Assembly (NCBI GenBank): GCA_040219295.1
Contig: JAVJST010000005.1
Span: 558,001-622,000 of the forward strand
DNA length: 64,000 nucleotides
Source: JAVJST01 sp040219295
Lineage (GTDB): Bacteria > Pseudomonadota > Alphaproteobacteria > Rhodospirillales > Casp-alpha2
Direction of reading: 5' to 3'
Below the pieces are notes generated by a model. The model was not told the origin of the DNA, did not search any database, and saw only the letters and a program-made list of their open reading frames with translations. Positions 36,790 to 45,309 of this stretch are shown here, one piece after another. A program made the position numbers and the translations under genes. Position 1 is the stretch's first letter. Each line of letters starts with the position of its first letter.

Positions 36790-37188
36790 ATGAAATCAGA
36801 GCACATCAAGAATAGAAATCCACAACAGATCGATGCCCACATCGGCGCTCGGATTCGCGAAGCCCGCCTGTTGATGACAGGCGAGGATGGCTCACCGATG
36901 ACGCAAACCGAACTTGGCAAAGCGGTCGGCGTCAGTTTTCAGCAGATTCAAAAATATGAGAACGGCACCAACCGGATTATGGGTTCACGCCTGTGGTCGG
37001 TTGCTTCGGTTCTGAACCGTCCGATCAGTTACTTCTTCGAAGGACTCGAAGAACCCGAGAGCCATCCGGACATTTCGGACAGTGCTATCGTTACGGCTCG
37101 AATGTTCCATGAACTGCCCGATGGCGACGTGAAGCAACAGGTCTACCGCCTGATCAAGTCTTTTCACTCCATGGGAGCGGCAAAGTAA
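36790..37188 (+). CDS. XRE-family helix-turn-helix regulator
   Basis: The 132-residue protein has one Cro/CI-type HTH at about 17-75 (ARIREARLLM, TQTELGKAVGVSFQQIQKYENGTNRI). It continues in the ISYFFEGLEEP stretch typical of alphaproteobacterial XRE regulators near SinR-type sequences, and ends in a short helical tail. It is followed 39 bp later by a 294-codon gene of unknown function, and the divergent PAS gene is 242 bp upstream. It may regulate either. The target is unknown. Confidence 0.88.
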   Translation: MKSEHIKNRNPQQIDAHIGARIREARLLMTGEDGSPMTQTELGKAVGVSFQQIQKYENGTNRIMGSRLWSVASVLNRPISYFFEGLEEPESHPDISDSAIVTARMFHELPDGDVKQQVYRLIKSFHSMGAAK

Positions 37189-37227
37189 CGTTTCTGCCGT
37201 TTCGCCAGCAGCAACGGAAACGAGTCA

Positions 37228-38112
37228 GTGATTCCTGGGTCTGACGATATCAAGCGATTCGAAACTGGGACGTGGTGGATTGATGAAGAGGGCGAGTTCC
37301 ACGATGCGGAACTCATCGATCCATCTTTCGATACGCTATTCGTGCGTCATCTCGGGCACATAAAGCTCGAGACCGAAGGCACGCACATGTCGCTGACGTG
37401 GGATGTCACGGCATCTTCCGAGAGTGCGATCGGCGCGGCGATCGACCAACTGGTCTCGCGGCCGGGACTGACCGAGGTACGGCTCAACTTTTTCCATCTC
37501 GGTTGGATGACGGAAGGGTTGACCTCGGCCGGCGCCGCGATCGAGCGGGTATACGCGGTCCAGCAGTTCCGATCGGTTACCGGCATGCCGCTGACGAAGA
37601 TCGAGGTTGCCGATACCGCAGCGGTCAAGGACGCGCCCGCCGGTATTCGGCGTACCTTCGAACTCTGGCGGCGAACCCAGGGGCGCCTGACTGAGGCGAG
37701 TCAGGACGAATGTGCCGTGTTGCTGCCGGAAATCCTGATCTACCGGCCGTCGATCACGACGGGACGGCTGGTGTTCTCCTGGGTTGGCAACCGGTCGTTC
37801 TCGACGATGGTGCACGGCCGGGCGTGGGCTCGCCGGGCACTTCGCGCGGAATCGGTCTCCGTGGTCGGCAGCGAAACGGCCGACTACGTTGACCGGATTT
37901 CAGCAGCGTACCGGGAGGTTTGGACCACCGGTGAACCGCACTACGCGCGAATTCAGACACTGCTCAACCCACAAGAAGCGGCGGATCCGGTGTGGCTAAA
38001 GTACCATCGGTTGCTTCTCCCGTACCGGCTGCACGACGGCAAGGCCGCGTTGATCTGCGTTTCGAAGCCCGAAGCGGGTTCGTTCAGCAAACCATTGGAT
38101 GCCGTTCCATGA
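37228..38112 (+). CDS. Unknown protein with a PAS_5-like C-terminal region
   Basis: No ATG is near the frame start; GTG 37228 with GGAAACGAG upstream is used, giving 294 residues. The N-terminal 110 residues (GTWWIDEEGEFHDAELIDPSFD and a hydrophobic core) match nothing I recognise. The second half (LLPEILIYRPSITTGRLVFSW to LLLPYRLHDGKAALICVSKPE) has the strand order and wording of PAS_5 proteins. No membrane segment or output domain is seen. It follows the XRE gene by 39 bp and probably shares its message. Its last 29 bp overlap the converging next gene. Confidence 0.6.
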   Translation: MIPGSDDIKRFETGTWWIDEEGEFHDAELIDPSFDTLFVRHLGHIKLETEGTHMSLTWDVTASSESAIGAAIDQLVSRPGLTEVRLNFFHLGWMTEGLTSAGAAIERVYAVQQFRSVTGMPLTKIEVADTAAVKDAPAGIRRTFELWRRTQGRLTEASQDECAVLLPEILIYRPSITTGRLVFSWVGNRSFSTMVHGRAWARRALRAESVSVVGSETADYVDRISAAYREVWTTGEPHYARIQTLLNPQEAADPVWLKYHRLLLPYRLHDGKAALICVSKPEAGSFSKPLDAVP

Positions 38113-38809
38113 GAATGTCCAGCTCGTCACTGGTCATCCACACAAGATACTCATCGTAGACTTCCCTGGTTTCGGAAAGCGACCAGCGTATGCCGTGGGG
38201 ATGCAGGTGCAGGTAGCCGTTCCGCACGGAAAGCCCGGTACGAACCACCTTCGGCGGTATCAGGCAGTACAGGTAGTCCGGCTGAAAACGAGCATTTGCA
38301 AGCAGCATTGCAAGATTGGCGAGTTTCGAGGCGAGGTGCAGTCCGCGATAGTCGTCACGAATCCAGAGTTCGCCGTGATAGCAGGTGCGTCCCCGGATGG
38401 TGCGCGAAGCCGGCGCGGCATCGAACCTCGTGGTGCGGATGTCCACGTCGACACCCGGCGGCGTGAACAGGAAACTATTGTCGATCCAGTGCTGGCACAG
38501 CGATCTGTCCTCGAGGTCGTCGTACCGTACCGCCTGCACATGGGCGATCTGGCCGTCGGGACACAGGCCCTCGATCCAGAATGCGTTCTTCCCCGAGACC
38601 TCGCAGTACGACGGGTCGAACATCGGCGACAGGGTGTCCCGGTCCGGATTCTCCTCGGTCAGTTCCCGAAGCCGGGAAAAATCCTCCTGAAATCGAATCT
38701 GCAGGCCGTTACCGGCCGAGCTTACCTGATGGAGGAGGGAAATGATCTGTTTCGTTTGGTTGGGGGATCGTGCGGGCGAGTGCTCAAGAGCGCGCAAGAT
38801 AGAACTCAT
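38084..38809 (-). CDS. Unknown protein with a GNAT-like core
   Basis: The 241-residue protein has AGGAGAACGTC before its ATG, so it is a real gene. The middle HGELWIRDDYRGLHLASKLANLAMLLA has the shape of the acetyl-CoA-binding loop and helix in GNAT acyltransferases (R-G-x-x-L/x-S in place of R-x-x-G-x-G/A). The rest is unmatched. An AHL-synthase role was considered and dropped because the N-terminal conserved residues of LuxI are missing. It converges on the PAS-like gene with a 29-bp overlap and is divergent from the MATE gene. Function unknown. Confidence 0.55.
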   Translation of the reverse strand: MSSILRALEHSPARSPNQTKQIISLLHQVSSAGNGLQIRFQEDFSRLRELTEENPDRDTLSPMFDPSYCEVSGKNAFWIEGLCPDGQIAHVQAVRYDDLEDRSLCQHWIDNSFLFTPPGVDVDIRTTRFDAAPASRTIRGRTCYHGELWIRDDYRGLHLASKLANLAMLLANARFQPDYLYCLIPPKVVRTGLSVRNGYLHLHPHGIRWSLSETREVYDEYLVWMTSDELDILMERHPMVC

Positions 38810-38828
38810 GACGTTCTCCTATTTAATT

Positions 38829-38841
38829 CTCGCTAGGCGAG
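38829..38841. promoter_or_regulatory. Small dyad upstream of the GNAT-like gene
   Basis: CTCGC, TAG, GCGAG, 20 bp before the GNAT-like start in AT-rich sequence. The eight bases CTCGCTAG also occur at 36580-36587 before the PAS gene, which may be chance. Confidence 0.3.
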
Positions 38842-38887
38842 TATTATACGGGTAGATACTGCCTGTGAGTGGCGCAGCGGATCAATA

Positions 38888-38907
38888 AGGGATGTTCCCT
38901 ATAGGGA
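38888..38907. promoter_or_regulatory. Overlapping dyads AGGGA/TCCCT/AGGGA upstream of the MATE gene
   Basis: AGGGA, three bases, TCCCTATAGGGA: the last 12 bases are a perfect palindrome and the first 13 form a second dyad sharing TCCCT. It sits 135 bp before the MATE start and may be an operator. Confidence 0.4.
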
Positions 38908-39042
38908 TTCGCGCAGGTTGGGGTGTGCTTTCCTTCAATTGAGTGTATGATAAATGACAATAATCGCTATGCGTGTATTCGGGGCGAGTTGCAATTCGAA
39001 GCATCCGCCACTGGCACGAGCGCCGATGGGGGAGCACGTCTC

Positions 39043-40401
39043 ATGTTGCGCCGGCTGAGCCGTGATGCTGCTGATATGGTGACGTTGGCCGTGCCGATCT
39101 CGCTGGGGCGGATCGGCATCGTGCTTATGACCACTGTGGATTTCATCATGGTGGGTCATTTCGATTCCCTCGAGCTATCTTATCAGAGTATCGGCAACGC
39201 GCCGGTGATGCCGCTCGTCGTCATTGGTTTGGGATTGCTCAGCGGCACGGCGATCCTTGTCGCCAATGCACGCGGCGCGGGCGACCCCACAACGTGTGGT
39301 TTGGCCTGGCGGCGGTCGCTGCCCTATAGCCTCGTCATCGGACTTTTCGGACTGGGTATCTGCCTGTTTGCCGAACCGCTGCTGCTGATGTCGGGGCAGA
39401 CGCCCGATCTCGCGCGAAACGGCGGCGAGGTGATGCGGATTTCCGGCTACGGTTTGCCCGCGTTTATGCTGTTCCTGACCACCGCTTTCTTTCTTGAGGG
39501 TATTGGCCGGCCGGTGCCATGGATGATCGTGGTCTACGCCGGCAATGTAATCAATCTGCTGGGCAACTGGTGGTTGATCGAGGGCGGTTTCGGGGTCGAC
39601 GCGATGGGTGCTGCCGGCGCGGCCTGGGCGACGGTCGGTGCACGTTGGGCGGTCGCTCTCACGCTGATTGCCTATGTGTTGTTGAATCCCGCGATCCGGC
39701 CCTACTCGGTCTGGGGTTCCATTTGGTCGCCGTGGGCGAGCTGGCGCCAACAGCGCGCCATCGGGTTCGCCGCGAGTATCGGCAGCGGCGCGGACTCGAT
39801 CGCCTTCGCTATTCTCACCGTGTTCGCGGGCTGGCTTGGTCCGTTACCCTTGGCCGCCTTCGCATTGACCTTCAACATCATGACGATGATCTACATGGTT
39901 ACTCTCGGAATTGGATCCGCTACTGCGGTTCGCGTCGGAGTGGCCCACGGAGAGCGGAACCCGGTCCAGGTGACCAGCAACGGCTGGCTCGGCCTGAGCC
40001 TCAACACCCTCGTCATGCTGGTGTTTGGTGTCATCGTGCTCTTTGACGGCGGCATCGTCGCCGGAATTTTCACTGACGACCGCGCGCTGATCAGCATCAT
40101 CGAGCCGATGCTGGCCCTGCTCAGCGTCATTCTGATTGTCGATGGCGGCCAGGCGATCCTGTCGAATGCCCTGCGGGGTTGTCTTGATGTCTGGCTACCG
40201 TGCGCGGTTCAGGTAACCGGCTACTTCGTGCTGATGATTCCGCTCGCATATTATTTCGCGTTCAGCCTGGGATACGGGGAAATGGGATTGATCGGCGGCT
40301 TTCTCGTCGCCAGCACGATTTCGTGCTTCCTGCTGATCCTGCGTTTCGCGTACAAGTCGCGAAACCTGTGCCGTGCTGCCGAAGCGCCCGCGACGGCCTA
40401 A
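39043..40401 (+). CDS. MATE-family efflux transporter
   Basis: The frame opens earlier, but ATG 39043 has GGGGGAG about nine bases upstream and gives 452 residues, the usual MATE length. About 12 hydrophobic helices follow in two similar halves, with VPISLGRIGIVLMTTVDFIMVGH opening the first half and GFAASIGSGADSIAFAILTVFAGWLG the second. MATE proteins expel cationic compounds in exchange for sodium or protons. It is single, and its end overlaps the converging acyltransferase by four bp. Substrate unknown. Confidence 0.88.
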   Translation: MLRRLSRDAADMVTLAVPISLGRIGIVLMTTVDFIMVGHFDSLELSYQSIGNAPVMPLVVIGLGLLSGTAILVANARGAGDPTTCGLAWRRSLPYSLVIGLFGLGICLFAEPLLLMSGQTPDLARNGGEVMRISGYGLPAFMLFLTTAFFLEGIGRPVPWMIVVYAGNVINLLGNWWLIEGGFGVDAMGAAGAAWATVGARWAVALTLIAYVLLNPAIRPYSVWGSIWSPWASWRQQRAIGFAASIGSGADSIAFAILTVFAGWLGPLPLAAFALTFNIMTMIYMVTLGIGSATAVRVGVAHGERNPVQVTSNGWLGLSLNTLVMLVFGVIVLFDGGIVAGIFTDDRALISIIEPMLALLSVILIVDGGQAILSNALRGCLDVWLPCAVQVTGYFVLMIPLAYYFAFSLGYGEMGLIGGFLVASTISCFLLILRFAYKSRNLCRAAEAPATA

Positions 40402-40985
40402 CCGCCGCTTCTGGACTTGTCTATGAAGGTGTCGACGTCGCCGTAGAAGTCTGCCTCCGCCGTCCGGATCCGGTCGACTGGCCAGTCCCACCAGGCAATG
40501 TCTTCCAGTGCCGCTATCTGTTCGTCGGAGAACCGGCGTTTGCGGATCTCACCGGGATTGCCGGCAACGATGGCGTACGGCGGAACGTCCTTGGCGACGA
40601 CCGAACCGGCGCCGATAACGGCACCGTTGCCGACGGAGACGCCGCTCAGGATTATCGCGCGGGCACCAACCCATACGTCGTGACCGATAGAGACGCCGCC
40701 CTTCGTGACGGCGTCCCTGTTGCCCTGTGACGGGTCGAGAATTTTGGTCCGCAGCGGATAGGTCGACACCAGATCGGTAGGGTGATCGGCCTTGCAGAAA
40801 ACCATGACCTCGGGGCCGAAGGAACAGTACTTGCCGATGGTCACGGGCACGTCGGGGGATAGCCCCTGAAACGTGTTGCGGTCGATGCCATAAGTGCCGG
40901 TGCCGACCTGGACGTAGTCTGGCAGGATGTCGCGGCTGCTCTTGCCGCAGAACAGGCGTTTGAGTTTGCGTGCGAACTTCGACAT
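40398..40985 (-). CDS. Hexapeptide-repeat O-acyltransferase (CatB/xenobiotic acetyltransferase-like)
   Basis: The 195-residue protein is a left-handed beta-helix acyltransferase: VTIGKYCSFGPEVMVF, then VSIGHDVWVGARAIILSGVSVGNGAVIGAGSVVAKDVPPYAIVAGNPG with the hexapeptide repeats, and IAWWDWPVDRI near the C-terminus. The histidine in KADHPTD is at the place of the catalytic base in CatB-type proteins. Such proteins acetylate sugars or antibiotics. It has no partner gene, so a role in sugar modification or drug resistance cannot be chosen. Confidence 0.85.
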   Translation of the reverse strand: MSKFARKLKRLFCGKSSRDILPDYVQVGTGTYGIDRNTFQGLSPDVPVTIGKYCSFGPEVMVFCKADHPTDLVSTYPLRTKILDPSQGNRDAVTKGGVSIGHDVWVGARAIILSGVSVGNGAVIGAGSVVAKDVPPYAIVAGNPGEIRKRRFSDEQIAALEDIAWWDWPVDRIRTAEADFYGDVDTFIDKSRSGG

Positions 40986-41147
40986 GTCGGGAACGGACTC
41001 TGACCCGGTCTATCTTATGGATTCCGGCACGTTAGCATCGGAGTTCGGGTGAGTCCCGGCCAAGGTGCGCGAACGAAAAAGCTGGATTCCGCCAGCGTGC
41101 ACCATAAGTAAAGAACGCTGTCACCTGACTGCCGAGGAACAACCGGG

Positions 41148-41717
41148 ATGTGGCGCCTGGCCTTCGTTCTGATATTCATTCCCGCGTGGCCCGCCGTGGC
41201 GACCGGCCTGACCGTAACGTTCCTCGACGGTTCGCCGCAGGATCTGTTTATCGTCGAGAACACGTCCGACTGCGACTTGGGGCAGTTCGAACTTGCCATC
41301 GATCTCACGAGCTCTCGCGGCGGATCGTATTTCGACGCCACGCCCGGAGGCATGGGAGCAAGTATGTCGCAACCGTTCGCCGTCGCCGTCGGCCGATCGG
41401 CGATCGCCAGGGTTCCGGATGTCGCGGACGGCGACCAGGTGGTGCGCATTCCGTTCTACTACCTACCACGCGATTTTCGTGTCGTGTTCACTGCGGATAT
41501 CGACGATCAGTTGCCAACCGGTCCGATGGGCGAGACCGTCGTCGACGGGACGGAATTATCGGGCGCCACGGTCTCGATGACGTTCTTCGGGGTAGCGCCG
41601 GTGACCTCGACGTTCGGCGACAGTGGCCGTGCCCTGATTGCCGTTACCGGATGTCAGGTGGCTCAGGCTGCAAGTTCCCGGGCGATGGCCTGGAGCGTCG
41701 TTTCCACTCGGGCGTAG
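41148..41717 (+). CDS. Secreted protein resembling alphaproteobacterial aggregation-factor-core proteins
   Basis: The 189-residue product begins with a signal peptide (MWRLAFVLIFIPAWPAVATG). The mature part is beta-rich and recalls proteins annotated aggregation factor core in marine alphaproteobacteria: LTVTFLDGSPQDLFIVENTSDCDLGQ, FDATPGG, GDQVVRIPF, FTADIDDQLP and GTELSGATV. There is a cysteine at C43 and one in the tail. The annotation name comes from sponge proteins and does not prove a role in aggregation. The final 25 residues overlap a minus-strand reading frame and may not be conserved. Confidence 0.55.
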   Translation: MWRLAFVLIFIPAWPAVATGLTVTFLDGSPQDLFIVENTSDCDLGQFELAIDLTSSRGGSYFDATPGGMGASMSQPFAVAVGRSAIARVPDVADGDQVVRIPFYYLPRDFRVVFTADIDDQLPTGPMGETVVDGTELSGATVSMTFFGVAPVTSTFGDSGRALIAVTGCQVAQAASSRAMAWSVVSTRA

Positions 41718-41897
41718 ACGTCGACGCGCAACCGAAACACCGTCGACCGATCAATGCGGTCGGGGGCGTTCGAACCGGACACGGTCGACGGCCATTTCAT
41801 GGTGCAACGAGAACATGGCTGCAATGGCCTCCCGTCCGACATCCCGCAAGTGGGCGGAGACGTTCCTGACTTCCTGATCGTAGAGTTCCTCGAGCAA
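41663..41897 (-). pseudogene. Small helical-protein gene, apparently frameshifted in a C5 run
   Basis: Reading left from TTG 41897, with AGGAG eight bases before it, a frame encodes 48 residues (LLEELYDQEVRNVSAHLRDVG and so on) and stops at 41751. A second frame, from about 41800 to TGA 41663, encodes a tail ending ARVETTLQAIARELAA. Dropping one C from the run of five near 41765 joins them into one helical protein of about 77 residues with continuous charge pattern (AVDRVRFERP then DRIDRSTVFRL). This may be a broken gene, a programmed shift, or a sequence error. It partly overlaps the end of the secreted-protein gene on the other strand. No family is recognised. Confidence 0.4.
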
Positions 41898-42015
41898 CGC
41901 TTCGGCTCCTCACTGGTCTGACGACGTGCGAATGGCGCCGGAACCTCAATTATACACTACAAATCAATGAGTTGCGGCATGTTCATAGCGATATCGCAAC
42001 ATAATACGAAGGGTT

Positions 42016-43251
42016 TCATCCGGTGAACCGTCGTGTCACCGCTTGGCCGGCCCAGCGTCCGCTCGCCAGACATCCGGTGAGGAGGTAACCGCCGGTCGGC
42101 GCGTCCCAGTCGAGCATCTCGCCGGCGACAAAGATACCGGGAAGCGCCTTCAGTTCCAGGTCGTCCGACAACGCGTCCCAGGCGATGCCGCCGGCGGTAG
42201 AAATGGCCTCGGCGATGGGGCGCGGGCGCTCCAGCGTCAGGGGCACGTTCTTGATGCGGGACGCCAGTCGACGAGGATCGTCGCGCTCGTCGTCGCCGAT
42301 AAACTCGTAGAGCAACGCAGCCTTCGCGCCGCTCAAGCCCGCGGCTTTGCGCAGGTGATTGCTTAGCGATGCCTTGCCGCGCGGTTTCGCCAGCCGCGCC
42401 GACAGGGATTCGAGACCGACGTCGGGCAGTAGGTCGATGGAAATGGTCGAGGCTTGGGCCTGCGCCTTGGCGTCGACGATTGCCGAGGACAACGCATAGA
42501 GCGGCCCGCCCTCAAGCCCGTCGGCGGTGATCACGAGGTCGCCCCGTGCCGCGGCATCGTGGAAGCGAAGCGTGACGCCCTTGACCGGCGCACCCTGATA
42601 GCGTTCGCGGAGATGATCGCTCCAGGTCACGTCGAAGCCGCAGTTGGATGGCTGGAACGGCGTGATTGGTACGCCGCGTGACGCCAGCAGTTCGGACCAC
42701 GTGCCGTCGGAGCCGAGCCGGGGCCAGCTGGCACCACCAAGCGCAAGCACGATGGCCGTCGAACGCACAACGATACCGCCCCCGGGTGTGTCGAATGCTA
42801 TCCCGCCGTCTTCGTTCCAGCCTGTCCAGCGGTGGCGGACATGGACCCGTAGACCGCGTGAGCGCAGCTGCTTGAGCCACGCGCGCAGCAGCGGGGCGGC
42901 CTTCATTTCGTCGGGAAATACCCGTCCCGACGAACCGGTGAATGTCGAGATACCGAGTTCCTCGGCCCACCCCCGAATCGCGGCAGGAGGATAAGCATTG
43001 ATTATGTCGCGGAGCCGCGGGTCGTTTGGGGCAAAGCGTTTGACGAAATCGTCGTGCGGCTCGGCATGGGTCAGGTTCAGTCCACTCTTGCCGGCCATTA
43101 GGAACTTGCGTCCGAGAGAAGGCATGGCGTCGTACAGGTCGACGGAGAGGCCCGCATCGCACAGCACCTCGGCGGCCATCAGGCCGGCCGGACCGCCGCC
43201 GACAATAACGACTGGAGGGCATGTCGCGCTGGCGTCTGAATCAATGTGCAT
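42016..43251 (-). CDS. NAD(P)/FAD-dependent oxidoreductase, HI0933/TIGR03862 type
   Basis: ATG 43251 is chosen because the FAD fold starts soon after; the 24 codons before it are cysteine-rich and unlikely. The 411-residue flavoprotein has GGGPAGLMAAEVL at about 18-30, GRKFLMAGKSGLNLTHAE, the second nucleotide region VLALGGASWPRLGSDG, and the C-terminal GGIAWDALSDDLELKALPGIFVAGEMLDWDAPTGGYLL. The last piece is diagnostic of the HI0933-like flavoprotein family, whose substrates are unknown. It is single, with 97 bp to the upstream GT-like gene. Confidence 0.87.
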   Translation of the reverse strand: MHIDSDASATCPPVVIVGGGPAGLMAAEVLCDAGLSVDLYDAMPSLGRKFLMAGKSGLNLTHAEPHDDFVKRFAPNDPRLRDIINAYPPAAIRGWAEELGISTFTGSSGRVFPDEMKAAPLLRAWLKQLRSRGLRVHVRHRWTGWNEDGGIAFDTPGGGIVVRSTAIVLALGGASWPRLGSDGTWSELLASRGVPITPFQPSNCGFDVTWSDHLRERYQGAPVKGVTLRFHDAAARGDLVITADGLEGGPLYALSSAIVDAKAQAQASTISIDLLPDVGLESLSARLAKPRGKASLSNHLRKAAGLSGAKAALLYEFIGDDERDDPRRLASRIKNVPLTLERPRPIAEAISTAGGIAWDALSDDLELKALPGIFVAGEMLDWDAPTGGYLLTGCLASGRWAGQAVTRRFTG

Positions 43252-43348
43252 GACGGGTGGCGCTCTCGGACATTCGGCACAGCATTGCGGCCCGAGATCG
43301 GTCTGTAAACAACCCCCCGACATCCGGCGCGGCGGGGACCGGGTGCCG

Positions 43349-44479
43349 TCAGGTGTTGTCCATGATCGCCGCGAACTCGGCGATCACGCGATCGGGATCG
43401 GGCGCCTCCCACACGAGTTTCTGTCGCGCCAGCAGATAGGGCGGCTGCGAGCCGACCGGCAGCCGGAGCTGCTCCCAGGCGGCAGCCGACATGTAGGCCT
43501 CGTTATCGAGCCCGAAATTGATGAACGGGGCATTGCCATACTGTGCGAGAACCGCCGGACCGTTGTGGTTGAAGAAGTTCATTGCCGATAGTTCATAGAG
43601 TGCCAGCCGGGCGTCGAGGTCGACGGCGCCGATGGGGAAGGCCGGGAATGCGTGGTCGGGTGGCCGGAACGCATCCTCGGTGTCGGGAACGAACACCGGC
43701 TGGTAGTCGGTGCTTAGCCGGTTCGCGACCTCGAGCCAATCCTCAACGCGGGAGTTTCGAACCTTGCTGCGGAAGCTGTTGCGCAAGGTGATCGCAACGA
43801 CTGGTTTGTCAAAACTGTTTACGTAGCCCGAGACGAGATCGCGGGCCTTTGCCGTTGCCCGAATGCGCGACAACCGCCCTGCCCGTTCGAAGACGTTCAT
43901 GACGCCGTCGTGCGTCGGCGGCAGTCCCTGCAGCCAGTCGCCTTTTGGCATCGGTGAGTTCCGGTAATCGAGGATGATCGACTTGGCGCCGTAAAGCGTG
44001 CATGCAGGAACGCAGATGTGGCTTAGGCGGAAGATCGCTTCCTTGGCCGAGTACTTCCCCGGTTTTACGTAGACACCGTCGTCTGTTGGCACGAACACCA
44101 CGGTTAGTGGTCGGTTCTCGGCATCCGCAAGGGTCTTGGCCTGAACCAGCAAAGTGACGACATCGAACTGCGGGCCGTATCGTCCGAGGTCGTAGATCAC
44201 GTGATATGGCCGGTCCAGATCGTTGGCCTGCCTGAGATCGACGAGCCGGGTCTTGGCCTGCTTGCATGATTCATGCTGCGGCGCCAACTGAACCATCAGC
44301 TTCACAAGGGTGTCGAGAACGTCCTTGTCGCGAATATCCAATTTCGCTGGTTGAAACAACGTGCCCCAGACGTCCAGCGCCAGTTCGCGCGCTTTCTCGA
44401 CATCGCGCTGGTTGAAAGCGGCGATCACGTCGTTGACTGCGGCGCGTCGCTGAACGTCGGCAATGCGGTCTTCGTTCAT
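43349..44479 (-). CDS. Unknown protein with glycosyltransferase-like (GT-B) features
   Basis: ATG 44479 has GGAGACGAC directly before it, so the product is 376 residues. The N-terminal 70 residues are helical and charged. Later parts have two Rossmann-like halves: YHVIYDLGRYGPQFDVVTLL around 90-110 and KPVVAITLRNSFRSKVRNS around 230-250, with FVPDTEDAF and NGPAVLAQYGNAPFINFG at the C-terminal side. That pattern recalls uncharacterised GT-B-like proteins in surface-polysaccharide clusters. It is 25 bp behind the FkbM gene and closes a three-gene operon. The glycosyltransferase call is a structural guess. Confidence 0.4.
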   Translation of the reverse strand: MNEDRIADVQRRAAVNDVIAAFNQRDVEKARELALDVWGTLFQPAKLDIRDKDVLDTLVKLMVQLAPQHESCKQAKTRLVDLRQANDLDRPYHVIYDLGRYGPQFDVVTLLVQAKTLADAENRPLTVVFVPTDDGVYVKPGKYSAKEAIFRLSHICVPACTLYGAKSIILDYRNSPMPKGDWLQGLPPTHDGVMNVFERAGRLSRIRATAKARDLVSGYVNSFDKPVVAITLRNSFRSKVRNSRVEDWLEVANRLSTDYQPVFVPDTEDAFRPPDHAFPAFPIGAVDLDARLALYELSAMNFFNHNGPAVLAQYGNAPFINFGLDNEAYMSAAAWEQLRLPVGSQPPYLLARQKLVWEAPDPDRVIAEFAAIMDNT

Positions 44480-44504
44480 AGTCGTCTCCGTCCCGTCGGA
44501 ATAA

Positions 44505-45284
44505 TCAGCGACGGACGAAAATGTGATTGCCAAGGCCCTCGAACTTCCCGCTCGAGCGGATGGCATCCGGGTGAATGGTTGTTGCGAACCCGCGCGACTC
44601 CATAAGTTTCACGATCTCGTTGTGAGGTATGAGGTTGGTGTTGATCTCGATCAGCACCGACCTGACCTGAGGCGACCGGAGAATCTGCTCGGCGCCACGC
44701 ACGACGAGGTGCTCCAGACCATCGACATCGATCTTGATATGGATGTCGTCGAATCGATCGATGCCGCCGGACGATTGCAGGAAACCGTCGAGCGGGACGG
44801 CAATACAGCCCTGTTTGAATGACGGCGTCGCGGGGTCAAGCTTGTAGTCGACCTCTTCGGAAAACGAATGACATGAGGTCCCGATCTGGAAGGAACTCAG
44901 GTTCAGGACGTCGACGGTGTAGTCCGTGCCGGCCTCGGTCGGACCGCCGATGGCTACGCAGTACGCGCTGATCTTGTCCTGCAGTCCGTTGATGAAGATA
45001 TTCCGGTTGAGGACGGCGAAATTCTGGCTTTCAGGTTCGAATGCCAGCACGCGGGCGCCTTGCTTGGCTGCGGCCCATATCGAGTACATGCCGACGTTCG
45101 CACCGATATCGATGAGCAGGTCCCGGTCGCTGAAGCCGCTGATCCACTCCATGGTGTCGGCTTCCTTGCTGAACAGGGTGTTGACCCGATGCAGGCAGAG
45201 TTGGTTGGGCACGAAGAACTGCACACCGTCGATGGTCGCGGTCGGCTGGATCTTCTCGTACTCGGCCAAATCAAAATCGGTCAT
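44505..45284 (-). CDS. FkbM-family methyltransferase
   Basis: The 259-residue protein has the SAM motif LIDIGANVGMYSIWAA near 57-72, EPESQNFAVLNRNI, and the FkbM hallmark IHIKIDVDGLEHLVVRGAEQIL near 180. FkbM enzymes O-methylate sugars or polyketides. It lies 25 bp after the 2OG oxygenase and 25 bp before the GT-like gene, so the three likely modify one product, probably a surface glycan. The methyl acceptor is unknown. Confidence 0.87.
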   Translation of the reverse strand: MTDFDLAEYEKIQPTATIDGVQFFVPNQLCLHRVNTLFSKEADTMEWISGFSDRDLLIDIGANVGMYSIWAAAKQGARVLAFEPESQNFAVLNRNIFINGLQDKISAYCVAIGGPTEAGTDYTVDVLNLSSFQIGTSCHSFSEEVDYKLDPATPSFKQGCIAVPLDGFLQSSGGIDRFDDIHIKIDVDGLEHLVVRGAEQILRSPQVRSVLIEINTNLIPHNEIVKLMESRGFATTIHPDAIRSSGKFEGLGNHIFVRR

Positions 45285-45309
45285 GTTATCCTGTCGGTCG
45301 GCAGCGAAA

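Noticed and set aside
38084..38809. LuxI-type autoinducer synthase
   Set aside because: Length and a GNAT-like core fit loosely, but the conserved N-terminal arginine/phenylalanine/tryptophan set of LuxI is absent.
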